A program made the position numbers and the translations under genes. Below, piece by piece: positions 53,617 through 61,286 of a stretch of 64,000 bases of DNA (its first letter is position 1; the number at the start of each line of letters is the position of its first letter). The notes under the pieces are model-generated. The model ran no database searches, was not told the origin of the DNA, and saw only the letters and a program-made list of their open reading frames with translations. Source of the DNA: an uncultured Alphaproteobacteria bacterium (GTDB taxonomy: Bacteria > Pseudomonadota > Alphaproteobacteria > RF32 > CAG-239); assembly GCA_934271195.1 (NCBI GenBank), contig CAKQRB010000036.1, positions 1 through 64,000 on the forward strand, given 5' to 3'.

Positions 53617-54867
53617 ATGTTTTTCCTGTTTGACTGCGACAACTTTTTTGTTTCCTGCGAAAGAATATTCCGTCCGGATTTGAAAAAACGTCCGGTTATC
53701 GTTCTGTCCAGTAATGACGGCTGCGTGGTTTCCCGCTCTTATGAAGCCAAAGCCCTGCCGATAGCCATGGGAACACCTTACTTCAAAATTGAAAAAATGT
53801 TCCGTGCCGCCGGCGGCGTTGCGCTGTCTTCAAATTTTGAGCTCTATTCGGACATCTCGCGCCGCGTTATGAATCTGATACGTCAGAGCTGCGACACCAT
53901 ACAAGTCTATTCTATCGACGAAGCCTTTGCCCGCCTTCCCGATACCGGCATAAACAATTTTCAACAGGCCGCAAACATCAGACACCGGATTCTAAAAGAA
54001 ATCGGCATCCCTGTTTCAATCGGCATTGCTCCGACCAAAACCCTTTGCAAAATCGCGTCTTCTTTAGCCAAAAGCAAAGCCTTTAACAAAGTGGAAATTT
54101 TAACAGATCCGCAAAGGATCCGCCAGACGCTGAATAATTTTGAAGTCAAAAATATCTGGGGCATCGGCAGCCGCCTGACACCGAAACTCAATTTTCTGGG
54201 CATATTTACCGCGCTTGAGCTCCAAAATTCACCGCTGAAAATGATTCGCAGGAACTTTGGCATTCCGCTGGAAAAAACCGTTATGGAACTGAACGGCCAC
54301 CCTTGTCTGGATATCAAGCGGGAAGAAACGGCGCAAAGTATAACCGTCTCCCGCAGCTTTGAACACGAAATCTCAAACTTCGAACAGCTCGAAGCTATCA
54401 TTACCGGCTTTACCGACACAGCCTGCCGCCGGCTGCGTGCCCAAAATGCCGCCGCCAAAGAAATTGCCGTTTTTTTGAAAACAAATCGCTTCAAAAATCA
54501 AAGAGAAAGCGGTGGCTCTTATCTTGTTTCGCTCGGCGGCCCCTGTATCCATACCGGACGTTTTATTGCCGCCATGAAATACGGGCTAGAGCAAATATTC
54601 TCGCCGCAGGAAGCCTACAAATCAGCAGGCATAACCCTACTGGCAATAGAAAATGCCGACACTCTCCAAACCTCTTTGTTTGAAAAATCCGCTTTGCCGC
54701 CGAAAGAACAAAAACTCATGCAGGCATTCGACAGCCTAAACGCCAAACTCGGTACCCATAGTGTTTTCTTTGCCGCTCAGGCATTGGCTCCGCAAAAATT
54801 TGTCCGCAGCAATTTCCATTCTCCGGCTTACACAACCTCATGGCAGTCACTGGCCAGCGTACACTGA
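53617..54867 (+). CDS. umuC: Translesion DNA polymerase V subunit UmuC
   Basis: A 416-residue Y-family polymerase. The N-terminal catalytic start FLFDCDNFFVSCERIF and the active-site YSIDEAFARL carry the metal-binding acidic residues. The fingers and thumb regions follow (SRSYEAKALPIAMGTPYFK, then SIGIAPTKTLCKIASSLAK), then the little-finger domain and a C-terminal UmuC tail (HSVFFAAQALAPQKF). It copies past DNA lesions during the SOS response. It is co-transcribed with umuD. Confidence 0.95.
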   Translation: MFFLFDCDNFFVSCERIFRPDLKKRPVIVLSSNDGCVVSRSYEAKALPIAMGTPYFKIEKMFRAAGGVALSSNFELYSDISRRVMNLIRQSCDTIQVYSIDEAFARLPDTGINNFQQAANIRHRILKEIGIPVSIGIAPTKTLCKIASSLAKSKAFNKVEILTDPQRIRQTLNNFEVKNIWGIGSRLTPKLNFLGIFTALELQNSPLKMIRRNFGIPLEKTVMELNGHPCLDIKREETAQSITVSRSFEHEISNFEQLEAIITGFTDTACRRLRAQNAAAKEIAVFLKTNRFKNQRESGGSYLVSLGGPCIHTGRFIAAMKYGLEQIFSPQEAYKSAGITLLAIENADTLQTSLFEKSALPPKEQKLMQAFDSLNAKLGTHSVFFAAQALAPQKFVRSNFHSPAYTTSWQSLASVH

Positions 54868-55029
54868 AATCAGCGGCAATTTGGCATATTCTGTATTTTC
54901 CACTACATTTCCCTCTGAAAAGTTGTCCTGCTCCGACTTATATAAAGCACGTAAACCGCTTTTCAAGTTTTACCAAATATAAAGGATTAAATGCTACATT
55001 TCAGACAATCTGATTTAAGGAGAAAAAAC

Positions 55030-56346
55030 ATGAATTTGGACATTTTGCTGGCGATTGCCGGACTGTTGTTGATGCTTTGCGTTTTTGCCAACAAAATTTC
55101 CGACAAATACGGCATCCCTGCCCTTTTGATTTTTCTGGGGCTCGGCATGCTTGCCGGCTCGGAAGGTGTCGGCCGTATCGAATTTCACAATGCCCGCCTG
55201 ACCAATGTCATCGGCACCATCGCCCTGGCCTTTATTCTGTTTTCCGGCGGCTTGGACACCAACTGGCAAAACGTCAAAAGCATTACCAAACGCGGCAGCG
55301 TTCTGTCCACTGCCGGCGTCTTACTGACCGCCGTTTTTCTCTTTTTGTTCAGCCACGACATTTTGGGACTGTCCGTTGAAATCTCCATGCTTCTCAGCGT
55401 CATTGTATCATCAACCGATGCTCCGGCTGTATTCTCCATTCTGCGGTCACATAATTTAAACGTCCAGCCTCGCCTGAAAGCCTTGCTGGAATTTGAATCC
55501 GGCAGTAACGATCCGATGGCCGTGTTCCTGTCAATGAGTGCCATCGCTTTCATTTCACAAGCCGATTTTGACCTCCTCAGTCTGCTTCGGAGTTTCTTCC
55601 TGCAAATGTCGCTCGGCATTATTTTGGGACTGACTTTCGGCTTCGGCGCCTGCCGTCTTCTGTCGCAGTTCAGCCTGCCGTATAAAGGCTTGTACCCTGT
55701 TTACGGCGTCGGCGTGGTGTTGCTGAGTTACAGTTTAACCCAGCTTGCCGGCGGCAACGGATTCTTGGCCGTCTATCTGTCAGGCATTGTCATGGGCAAC
55801 ACCAGCTACCTATACCGCCGCCATATCATCCGCTTTCAGGATTCTCTGGCTTGGATTATGCAAATCAGCATGTTCCTGATTCTGGGCTTGTTAGTCAATC
55901 CCAATGAGCTTTTTCAGGTCATGCCCGTCAGCTTTGCCTGCACAATCTTTTTGATTTTCATTGCCCGCCCGCTGGCTGTATGGCTTTGCTTGCTGCGCAG
56001 TGACTTCAGCCTTAAAGAACAGATATTTATCGGCTGGGCCGGCTTTAAAGGCGCTGTCCCGATTATTCTGGCGACCTATCCGCTCATTCGTGGTTTCCCA
56101 AATTCTCAATTTCTGTTCAACCTGATTTTCTTTATGGTCATCATCTCCGTGTTGTTTCAGGGCAAAACCCTTGCGCCGCTGGCTCGCTTGCTCCGTTTAA
56201 GTACAGAAAAACCCTTAAATCCTGATTATATTAGTGAAAATGAAGAAGAAGACGATGATGATGAAGAGAGAGAAGAAAACTTCTCCCGCTTATCATTCCG
56301 CAAACTGTTCAGAAAACTGCTGCATAAAGAACCCAAAGAAGAATGA
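55030..56346 (+). CDS. CPA1-type cation/proton antiporter (NhaP2/CvrA-like) without regulatory domain
   Basis: Starting at MNLDILLAIAG (AAGGAGA upstream), 438 residues with 11-13 hydrophobic segments. Typical features: PALLIFLGLGMLAGSEG near the start, VSSTDAPAVFSILRSH (ion-site Asp), EFESGSNDPMAVFLS and WAGFKGAVPIILATYPL. Related K+/H+ antiporters carry a C-terminal TrkA_C nucleotide-sensing domain of 100-200 residues. Here the chain ends soon after the membrane part with a run of acids (ENEEEDDDDEEREEN) and a basic end, so no such domain is present. Its ion preference cannot be read. Confidence 0.85.
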   Translation: MNLDILLAIAGLLLMLCVFANKISDKYGIPALLIFLGLGMLAGSEGVGRIEFHNARLTNVIGTIALAFILFSGGLDTNWQNVKSITKRGSVLSTAGVLLTAVFLFLFSHDILGLSVEISMLLSVIVSSTDAPAVFSILRSHNLNVQPRLKALLEFESGSNDPMAVFLSMSAIAFISQADFDLLSLLRSFFLQMSLGIILGLTFGFGACRLLSQFSLPYKGLYPVYGVGVVLLSYSLTQLAGGNGFLAVYLSGIVMGNTSYLYRRHIIRFQDSLAWIMQISMFLILGLLVNPNELFQVMPVSFACTIFLIFIARPLAVWLCLLRSDFSLKEQIFIGWAGFKGAVPIILATYPLIRGFPNSQFLFNLIFFMVIISVLFQGKTLAPLARLLRLSTEKPLNPDYISENEEEDDDDEEREENFSRLSFRKLFRKLLHKEPKEE

Positions 56347-56383
56347 AAAAAAATACGCTGCCTCAAATTTTCTCAAAATACTG

Positions 56384-56587
56384 ATGCAAAATTTCAATTT
56401 CTGCATTTTCATCAGCCTGTTTTTATTATCGGTCTTTCCGTTGCATGAATATTATCACAACCCGACAAATCAGACATTCTCCGCTTTGCAACAGTCTTTT
56501 TTACACTTCAACCGCAAATCTGTCTTTTCCAAACGTTCAGCTTTCTCTCCGCTGTCTCTTGTCGCAGAGCCTGCCAAATTTTTCTAA
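56384..56587 (+). CDS. Doubtful 67-residue ORF with hydrophobic start
   Basis: The frame begins MQNFNFCIFISLFLLSVFPL, which looks like a short signal peptide, and ends in SLVAEPAKFF. No good ribosome site precedes the ATG, and no family is recognised. It starts 38 bases after the antiporter stop. It may be a chance frame. Confidence 0.2.
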   Translation: MQNFNFCIFISLFLLSVFPLHEYYHNPTNQTFSALQQSFLHFNRKSVFSKRSAFSPLSLVAEPAKFF

Positions 56588-56661
56588 AATACAGCCGCTT
56601 CGACAGGCATAACATTTAATAAATCTCTCTGACCGACACCCAACGCCCCGCAAACAATAAG

Positions 56662-56844
56662 TTAATCCCAAATCTTAATATTGCCGGCCGCAATTCTGCC
56701 CTTGTCCTCATACAAATAAGAACTAACCTTCTGACCTTCTTTCAAATACTTAAATCAAGTTTTTTCCAATTGTGAAATATGCAGAAAAAATTCCTGCTTG
56801 GTACCATTATCAATAATAAAACCATATCATTTTGCTACATTAAG
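56662..56844 (-). pseudogene. Cold-shock protein pseudogene (two in-frame TGA at glycine positions)
   Basis: On the minus strand, one continuous frame reads LNVAK*YGFIIDNGTK, then QEFFLHISQLEKT*FKYLK, then EGQKVSSYLYEDKGRIAAG and NIKIWD, ending at TAA. This matches the single cold-shock domain (K-G-[FY]-G-F, F.HIS, EGQKV.F). The two stops are TGA at 56827-56829 and 56755-56757, both where the family has glycine (GGA to TGA would be one change each). The N-terminal strand with KWF is degraded and no start codon is left, although a ribosome-like AAAGGAG remains upstream. UGA ends xseB normally, so recoding is unlikely; I read it as decay. Confidence 0.75.
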
Positions 56845-56892
56845 GGATGAGTATAAATCTTATTATTCTTTTCTCCTTTAATGTGAGTTTAA

Positions 56893-56942
56893 CAAAAAAA
56901 AATTCCCCTTTGAAAATTTTTTTCAAAGGGGTTTTTCTTTTT
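56893..56942. terminator. Strong bidirectional terminator
   Basis: A 12-base perfect stem (CCCCTTTGAAAA/TTTTCAAAGGGG, loop TTT, 56905-56931) is flanked by an A9 tract and a T5-C-T8 tract. Confidence 0.85.
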
Positions 56943-56954
56943 TTCTCCACTTTC

Positions 56955-57245
56955 TGAGGGACAGTTCATAAACTGGGAATCCTATTGCTGGTGCAAACCT
57001 TTGTTTTAACTACGCTTGATGGCGTGGAACGGTGTCTAATGACACCTTTGCATTCAACCCTCATTAAAATGGGGGGAGTCCGTAAGGCACCAAAACATTT
57101 TCAGAAATAAACTTCCACCAGTTATTGCAAGTGGTATTAACTGTTCCGAACTATGTTCGCCCAGCCCAAAGCTACGCAAGCCTAACGGATGGGCTGAAAT
57201 GTCGTCATCTATCTGCTCACGCAGGCAGTGTTACGTTTGAACCAT
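56955..57245. ncRNA. Candidate structured RNA of about 290 nt
   Basis: This GC-richer segment lies between two strong terminators and has no credible ORF. It holds many local hairpins: CAGTT-CATA-AACTG, GGTGTC-TAAT-GACACC, GAAC-TAT-GTTC, CAGCCC...GGGCTG (outer stem of a larger arm near 57160-57205) and CTGC-TCAC-GCAG. The strand is unclear; the plus strand would end at the terminator at 57258-57281, and the minus strand at 56905-56931. I compared the visible motifs with RNase P RNA, 6S RNA, SRP RNA, tmRNA and the cobalamin riboswitch and found no match. Confidence 0.45.
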
Positions 57246-57257
57246 AAAAAAACAAAC

Positions 57258-57281
57258 AAGGCGATTCGCATCGCCTTTTTT
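57258..57281. terminator. Bidirectional terminator downstream of rplQ
   Basis: GGCGAT-TCGC-ATCGCC followed by TTTTTT on the plus strand and by a T-rich run on the minus strand, 20 bases past the rplQ stop. Confidence 0.8.
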
Positions 57282-57301
57282 GATTTTACTCAAAAGAAAA
57301 A

Positions 57302-57742
57302 CTAATTAGCTTCTTTGGCAGCTGCTTCAGCAGCAGCTTTTTCTTCGGCAACACGAGCCAGATCTTTTGCGCCTTTGGCGTTAACATCTCTGTCAACAAG
57401 CTCAATAACAGCCATCGGAGCACAGTCTCCATAACGGAAACCAGCCTTCAAAACTCTGGTATAACCGCCGTTGCGGTCTTTATAACGCTCGGCCAAAGTG
57501 GAGAAAAGCTTGGAAACAACTTCGTTGTCACGAAGAAAAGCCAAAGCCTGTCTGCGGTTGCTCAAATCACCTTTTTTACCCAAGGTGATCATGTTATCAA
57601 CAAAAATTCTCAATTCTTTAGCTCTCGGGAGAGTAACGCTAATCTGCTCATGTGTCAAAACAGCATTAGTCAGATTGGCAAACAAAGCTCTTCTTTGGCT
57701 TCTTGTCATATTAAGTTTTCTGTGTTTCATTCCATGTCTCAT
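57302..57742 (-). CDS. rplQ: 50S ribosomal protein L17 (bL17)
   Basis: Starting at [20 protein letters not shown] (57742, AGGAAA upstream), 146 residues. The conserved MRH....kL.r...hR.all.nl start is present, as is [21 protein letters not shown] short Ala/Glu/Lys-rich tail follows. It binds 23S rRNA near the exit tunnel. It is the last gene of the alpha operon but is 241 bases from rpoA, an unusually long gap. Confidence 0.96.
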   Translation of the reverse strand: MRHGMKHRKLNMTRSQRRALFANLTNAVLTHEQISVTLPRAKELRIFVDNMITLGKKGDLSNRRQALAFLRDNEVVSKLFSTLAERYKDRNGGYTRVLKAGFRYGDCAPMAVIELVDRDVNAKGAKDLARVAEEKAAAEAAAKEAN

Positions 57743-57901
57743 GACATATTTCCTTTCTTTTTCTCTATGTCCTGCAGGGCAGAACGGATAAAACATTCAT
57801 CTCCACCACGGTTTTGCTTTCACATTCATGCATGGAGAACTTCATACTTCCCGATCAGGGAAAATGACTCGAAAAATGTGACATATAATAAGATTATAGG
57901 A

Positions 57902-57944
57902 CGGAGAAAGTGAAGTATATAAGATAATACAAAGCACTTCTCCG
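57902..57944. other. Long hairpin between rpoA and rplQ
   Basis: CGGAGAAAGTG (57902-57912) and CACTTCTCCG (57935-57944) form a ten-base stem with one bulged A and a 22-base loop. A smaller TTCCC/GGGAA hairpin lies at 57848-57862. Possible roles are mRNA processing, attenuation or local control of rplQ. No T-tract makes it a clean terminator. Confidence 0.45.
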
Positions 57945-57983
57945 ACCCGCTAAATCTGTATTAGATGACCTTTATACAAGTCA

Positions 57984-58994
57984 TTAAAAGTGTTCGTCAA
58001 CACGACGAATCAGTTCCTCAATGTTTTCAGGCGGCCACCCCGGTGTATCCATACCAAGATGAATACCCATTTTTGCCAAAACTTCTTTGATTTCATTCAA
58101 AGATTTTCTACCAAAGTTCGGCGTTCTGAGCATTTCGGCTTCAGTCTTCTGAACCAAATCACCAATATAGACAATATTGTCATTTTTGAGGCAGTTGGCA
58201 GAACGAACCGACAATTCAAGTTCTTCAACCTTTTTAAGCAGGTTTTTATTGAACGGCAGCTCTTCTTTTTCAACTTCAACTTCACTTTCCGGTTCATCAA
58301 AGTTAATAAACGGTTTCAGCTGATCTTGCAAAATTCTTGCTGCCAAAGCAACCGCATCTTCCGGAGAAACAACACTGTTGGTTTCAACAACCAGAGTCAG
58401 CTTGTCATAGTCAGTAATCTGACCGACACGGGTATTCTCAACTTTGTAAGAAACTTTCTTAACCGGAGAATAAATTGCATCTACGGCAATCACGCCGATC
58501 GGAGCATCTGCGGCTTTGTTCTGAAACGCCGGTACATAGCCTTTACCGGTATTAACCGTCAATTCCATGTTAATTTTAGCACCGACATCCAAATTACAGA
58601 TAACATGGTCAGGATTCTTAATCTCAACGTCATGACCTGTATCAATCATCTGTGCGGTAACCTCACAAGGACCTTCAGCCTTCAAAGTCATCGTCTTCGG
58701 GCCCTCGCCGTGAACAGCCACAGCCAAACCCTTAATGTTCAGGACGATATCTGTAACATCTTCTCTGACCCCCGGAATAACGGAAAACTCATGAAGCACA
58801 CCGTTAATCTTAATAGCGGTTACGGCACCGCCTTGCAGAGAAGACAGCAAAACGCGTCTCAACGCGTTACCCAAAGTTAATCCGAAACCCCGCTCCAGAG
58901 GTTCAACCACGATTTTAGCCTTGCTGCCGCCATCACTGGGTACAACTTCTAAGTTCGTAGGTTTAATAAGTTCTTGCCAATTCTTTTGAATCAC
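57984..58994 (-). CDS. rpoA: DNA-directed RNA polymerase subunit alpha
   Basis: The start was chosen at GTG 58994 ([12 protein letters not shown], ribosome site AGAGGA), giving 336 residues; the frame extends six codons upstream to a TTG. The N-terminal assembly domain includes [20 protein letters not shown]. The C-terminal DNA- and activator-binding domain includes [20 protein letters not shown] and [16 protein letters not shown]. It sits in the order rpsM-rpsK-rpoA-rplQ. Confidence 0.97.
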   Translation of the reverse strand: MIQKNWQELIKPTNLEVVPSDGGSKAKIVVEPLERGFGLTLGNALRRVLLSSLQGGAVTAIKINGVLHEFSVIPGVREDVTDIVLNIKGLAVAVHGEGPKTMTLKAEGPCEVTAQMIDTGHDVEIKNPDHVICNLDVGAKINMELTVNTGKGYVPAFQNKAADAPIGVIAVDAIYSPVKKVSYKVENTRVGQITDYDKLTLVVETNSVVSPEDAVALAARILQDQLKPFINFDEPESEVEVEKEELPFNKNLLKKVEELELSVRSANCLKNDNIVYIGDLVQKTEAEMLRTPNFGRKSLNEIKEVLAKMGIHLGMDTPGWPPENIEELIRRVDEHF

Positions 58995-59098
58995 TGGTAT
59001 GTCCTCTTTCAATTAGTGCATATGCATATTTTACAAAACTTAAGAGAAAGCGAGGCACTAAAGCAGCCTCGATCTCTTTACATAACAAAGATAAAAGA

Positions 59099-59491
59099 CT
59101 AAACGCGGCGTCTTTTTCTCAAGCGGCAGCCATTGTGAGGAATAGGAGTAACATCACGAATAGAAGTGATGGTAAAACCTATAACCTGCAATGCTCTGAT
59201 CGCAGATTCTCTACCAGAACCGGGACCTTTAACTTCAACTTCCAGAGTTTTCATGCCGTGTTCCTGAGCTTTTTTACCTGCATCTTCTGCGGCCACCTGA
59301 GCGGCATAAGGAGTAGATTTTCTGGAACCTTTAAAACCCTGAGCACCCGATGTTGACCAGGCAACGGTATTGCCCTGAGCATCGGTAATTGTAATTCTTG
59401 TGTTATTGAAAGTAGAATTTACATGAGCAACACCCGCTGTAATATTCTTCTTTTCTTTTTTCTTCACACGTTGTGATACTGCTTTTGCCAT
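59099..59491 (-). CDS. rpsK: 30S ribosomal protein S11 (uS11)
   Basis: 130 residues with the uS11 core [20 protein letters not shown], then [20 protein letters not shown] and [19 protein letters not shown] at the end. It forms part of the platform near the mRNA exit. It is 19 bases after rpsM and 104 bases before rpoA. Confidence 0.97.
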   Translation of the reverse strand: MAKAVSQRVKKKEKKNITAGVAHVNSTFNNTRITITDAQGNTVAWSTSGAQGFKGSRKSTPYAAQVAAEDAGKKAQEHGMKTLEVEVKGPGSGRESAIRALQVIGFTITSIRDVTPIPHNGCRLRKRRRV

Positions 59492-59510
59492 TTAACAACT
59501 ACCCTTCAAA

Positions 59511-59879
59511 CTATTTTTTCTTGTTAGCGACAGTTTTACGTTTGCCTTTGCGGGTTCTGGCATTTTGTTTAGTGCTCTGTCCGCGGACCGGCAAACCTTT
59601 ACGATGTCTCAGGCCTCTGTAACAGCCCAAGTCCATCAGCCTTTTAATATTAACACCGACTTCACGGCGCAATTCGCCTTCAACGAGGCAGTTTGAATCA
59701 ATTTCTTCACGGATTTTGGCAATCTCGTCTTCGCTCAGATCCTGAACGCGACGATCGCCGGAAACTCCGGTTTTTGCACAAATGTCTTGAGCAGTTTTTC
59801 TTCCAATACCGAAAATATAAGTCAGCGCGACTTCAATCTTCTTGGCAGTTGGGATATTTACACCAGCTATACGAGCCAA
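59511..59879 (-). CDS. rpsM: 30S ribosomal protein S13 (uS13)
   Basis: 122 residues with [20 protein letters not shown], the H2TH-like [18 protein letters not shown], and the basic tail [19 protein letters not shown]. It is in the head of the 30S subunit and contacts the P-site tRNA. It is the first gene after the promoter that lies downstream of adk. Confidence 0.97.
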   Translation of the reverse strand: MARIAGVNIPTAKKIEVALTYIFGIGRKTAQDICAKTGVSGDRRVQDLSEDEIAKIREEIDSNCLVEGELRREVGVNIKRLMDLGCYRGLRHRKGLPVRGQSTKQNARTRKGKRKTVANKKK

Positions 59880-59950
59880 ATTAACTCTCCATTTTTAAAA
59901 AAATTTACCACATTCAAAAAGTTGATCACCACTCTTCAAAATTAAGGCGG

Positions 59951-59978
59951 ATTATATGCCAAAAATTTTTAGTGTCAA
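59951..59978 (-). promoter_or_regulatory. Consensus sigma70 promoter of rpsM-rpsK-rpoA-rplQ
   Basis: On the minus strand TTGACA (59973-59978) and TATAAT (59951-59956) are separated by 16 bases, both perfect boxes. The transcript would begin about 60-65 bases before the rpsM ATG. It gives the alpha operon its own transcription. Confidence 0.8.
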
Positions 59979-59998
59979 CCACCCTTTTTACAAAATTC

Positions 59999-60022
59999 TT
60001 GAAAAAAACGCATTTTTTTCAA
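59999..60022 (-). terminator. Weak A/T hairpin after adk
   Basis: TTGAAAAAAA/TTTTTTTCAA perfect stem with loop CGCA, nine bases past the adk stop. There is no GC core, so efficiency is doubtful. Confidence 0.35.
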
Positions 60023-60030
60023 AAAATTCA

Positions 60031-60702
60031 TTATGCGACGGCCAAAAGGCTGTCAACCTTCTTCGCCGTGGCCTCAATCGTACCTGTCCCGTCCACACAT
60101 CTGAGTAAACCTTTCTGCTCAAAGTAAGGAATTGTCGGATACGTATAAACCCGATAATTAACGAGTCGATTCTGCACAGTCGTCCGGTTATCATCAAGAC
60201 GGCGATAAAAATCCGTACCGCCGCACTTATCACAAACGCCGTAAACCTTAGGTTTGTGAAATTTATCATGATAACCTTCCCCGCAAGTCATACAGGCATA
60301 ACGACCGAGAATACGCTCTATAATGATCTCATCAGGAACCTGAATTTCAATAACCGCATCAAGTTTGATTCCTTTTTTGGCGAGTAGATCTTCCAAAGCT
60401 TCGGCCTGCGGCAAAGTCCGCGGGAAACCGTCCAGAATAAAACCGTTTTTGCAGTCATCTTCATCAATGCGCTGCGAAACCATCTTAATAATCATTTCAT
60501 CAGTCACAAAAGAACCGGCATCCAAAAGCTTTTTGATTTCGAGTCCCAACGGAGTCGCTTTTGCCGCTTCCGCGCGCAGCATTTCTCCCGTCGACAAATG
60601 ACAAATATTCACTTTTTCTTTCAGGAGTCGCGCCTGTGTTCCCTTACCGCAGCCCGGAGCGCCGGTAAAAACCAGATGCAAGCCTAAACCGTTCCGATTC
60701 AT
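60031..60702 (-). CDS. adk: Adenylate kinase (long, zinc-lid type)
   Basis: A 223-residue enzyme that interconverts ATP, AMP and ADP. The P-loop is FTGAPGCGKGTQARLL, the AMP part is LILDGFPRTLPQAEAL with preceding STGEMLRAE, and the lid (about residues 135-165) has two Cys pairs, CMTC and CDKC, suited to bind zinc. The ATG overlaps the stop of the secY C-terminal half by one base. This order, secY-adk-rpsM, is standard. Confidence 0.96.
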   Translation of the reverse strand: MNRNGLGLHLVFTGAPGCGKGTQARLLKEKVNICHLSTGEMLRAEAAKATPLGLEIKKLLDAGSFVTDEMIIKMVSQRIDEDDCKNGFILDGFPRTLPQAEALEDLLAKKGIKLDAVIEIQVPDEIIIERILGRYACMTCGEGYHDKFHKPKVYGVCDKCGGTDFYRRLDDNRTTVQNRLVNYRVYTYPTIPYFEQKGLLRCVDGTGTIEATAKKVDSLLAVA

Positions 60703-61277
60703 TATCTTCTCTTTCCTTTTCTGGCCAAAGAAGCTTTCTTAATCAAGGATTCGTATTGATAAGCAATCAGATGAGACTGAACCTGTCCGACAAAATCCAT
60801 GGTAACCTGAACCACGATCAAAAGCGTTGTGCCGCCCAAAACAAATGGAACGGAAAGACGGCTGATTAAAATTTCAGGCAAGATACACAAAGCCACCAGA
60901 TAAACCGCGCCCAAAACCGTCAGACGGGTAACAACATAGTCAAGATACTCGGCTGTGTTTTTCCCCGGGCGAATACCGGCAATAAAGCCGCCGTGTTTTT
61001 TCAAATTATCGGCCGTTTCTTCCGGATTGAACACAATCGCGGTATAAAAGAAAGCAAAAAACAAAATCAAACCGGCATACAATGTCAGATACAATGGTTG
61101 GCCGTGACCAAGCAGCTGGCTCAAAGTCTGAACCCAGGCCGGCCCGCTTTCGGCGCTGAAATTAGCAATCGTAATCGGCAATAGCAACAAAGAGCTGGCA
61201 AAAATCGGCGGGATAACGCCGGTCGGATTAATTTTTAACGGCAGATGAGAACTTTCAGCCGTACTGCCGCCCAACAT
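60702..61277 (-). CDS. secY: SecY, C-terminal part (TM7-TM10), separated from the N-terminal part by an amber codon
   Basis: 191 residues from ATG 61277, in the same frame as the N-terminal half and only four codons after its TAG. It begins MLGGSTAESSHLPLKINPTG and contains all the expected C-terminal features: GVIPPIFASSLLLLP (TM7), the FNPEETADNLKKHGGFIAGI region (C5 loop) and IRPGKNTAEYLDYV. No Shine-Dalgarno sequence is seen just before the ATG, so separate synthesis would depend on re-initiation. With suppression, the two parts would make one normal 450-residue SecY. Confidence 0.85.
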   Translation of the reverse strand: MLGGSTAESSHLPLKINPTGVIPPIFASSLLLLPITIANFSAESGPAWVQTLSQLLGHGQPLYLTLYAGLILFFAFFYTAIVFNPEETADNLKKHGGFIAGIRPGKNTAEYLDYVVTRLTVLGAVYLVALCILPEILISRLSVPFVLGGTTLLIVVQVTMDFVGQVQSHLIAYQYESLIKKASLARKGKRR

Positions 61278-61286
61278 AGCCGGACG

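Noticed and set aside
56662..56844. UGA read as glycine
   Set aside because: xseB and the TPR gene end at TGA at their expected C-termini, and the cold-shock frame has also lost its start and its N-terminal strand, which fits a pseudogene.
56955..57245. Permuted tmRNA, 6S RNA, RNase P RNA or cobalamin riboswitch
   Set aside because: A stretch GCAAAC...AACTACGCTTGA recalls a tmRNA tag, and GGGAA...GGTGCAA recalls a B12 riboswitch, but the T-arm, the CCA end and the rest of each consensus are missing.
58992..59012. TTG start of rpoA at 59012
   Set aside because: The GTG at 58994 has AGAGGA at the right distance and gives the conserved start [11 protein letters not shown]; the extra six codons contain the ribosome site itself.
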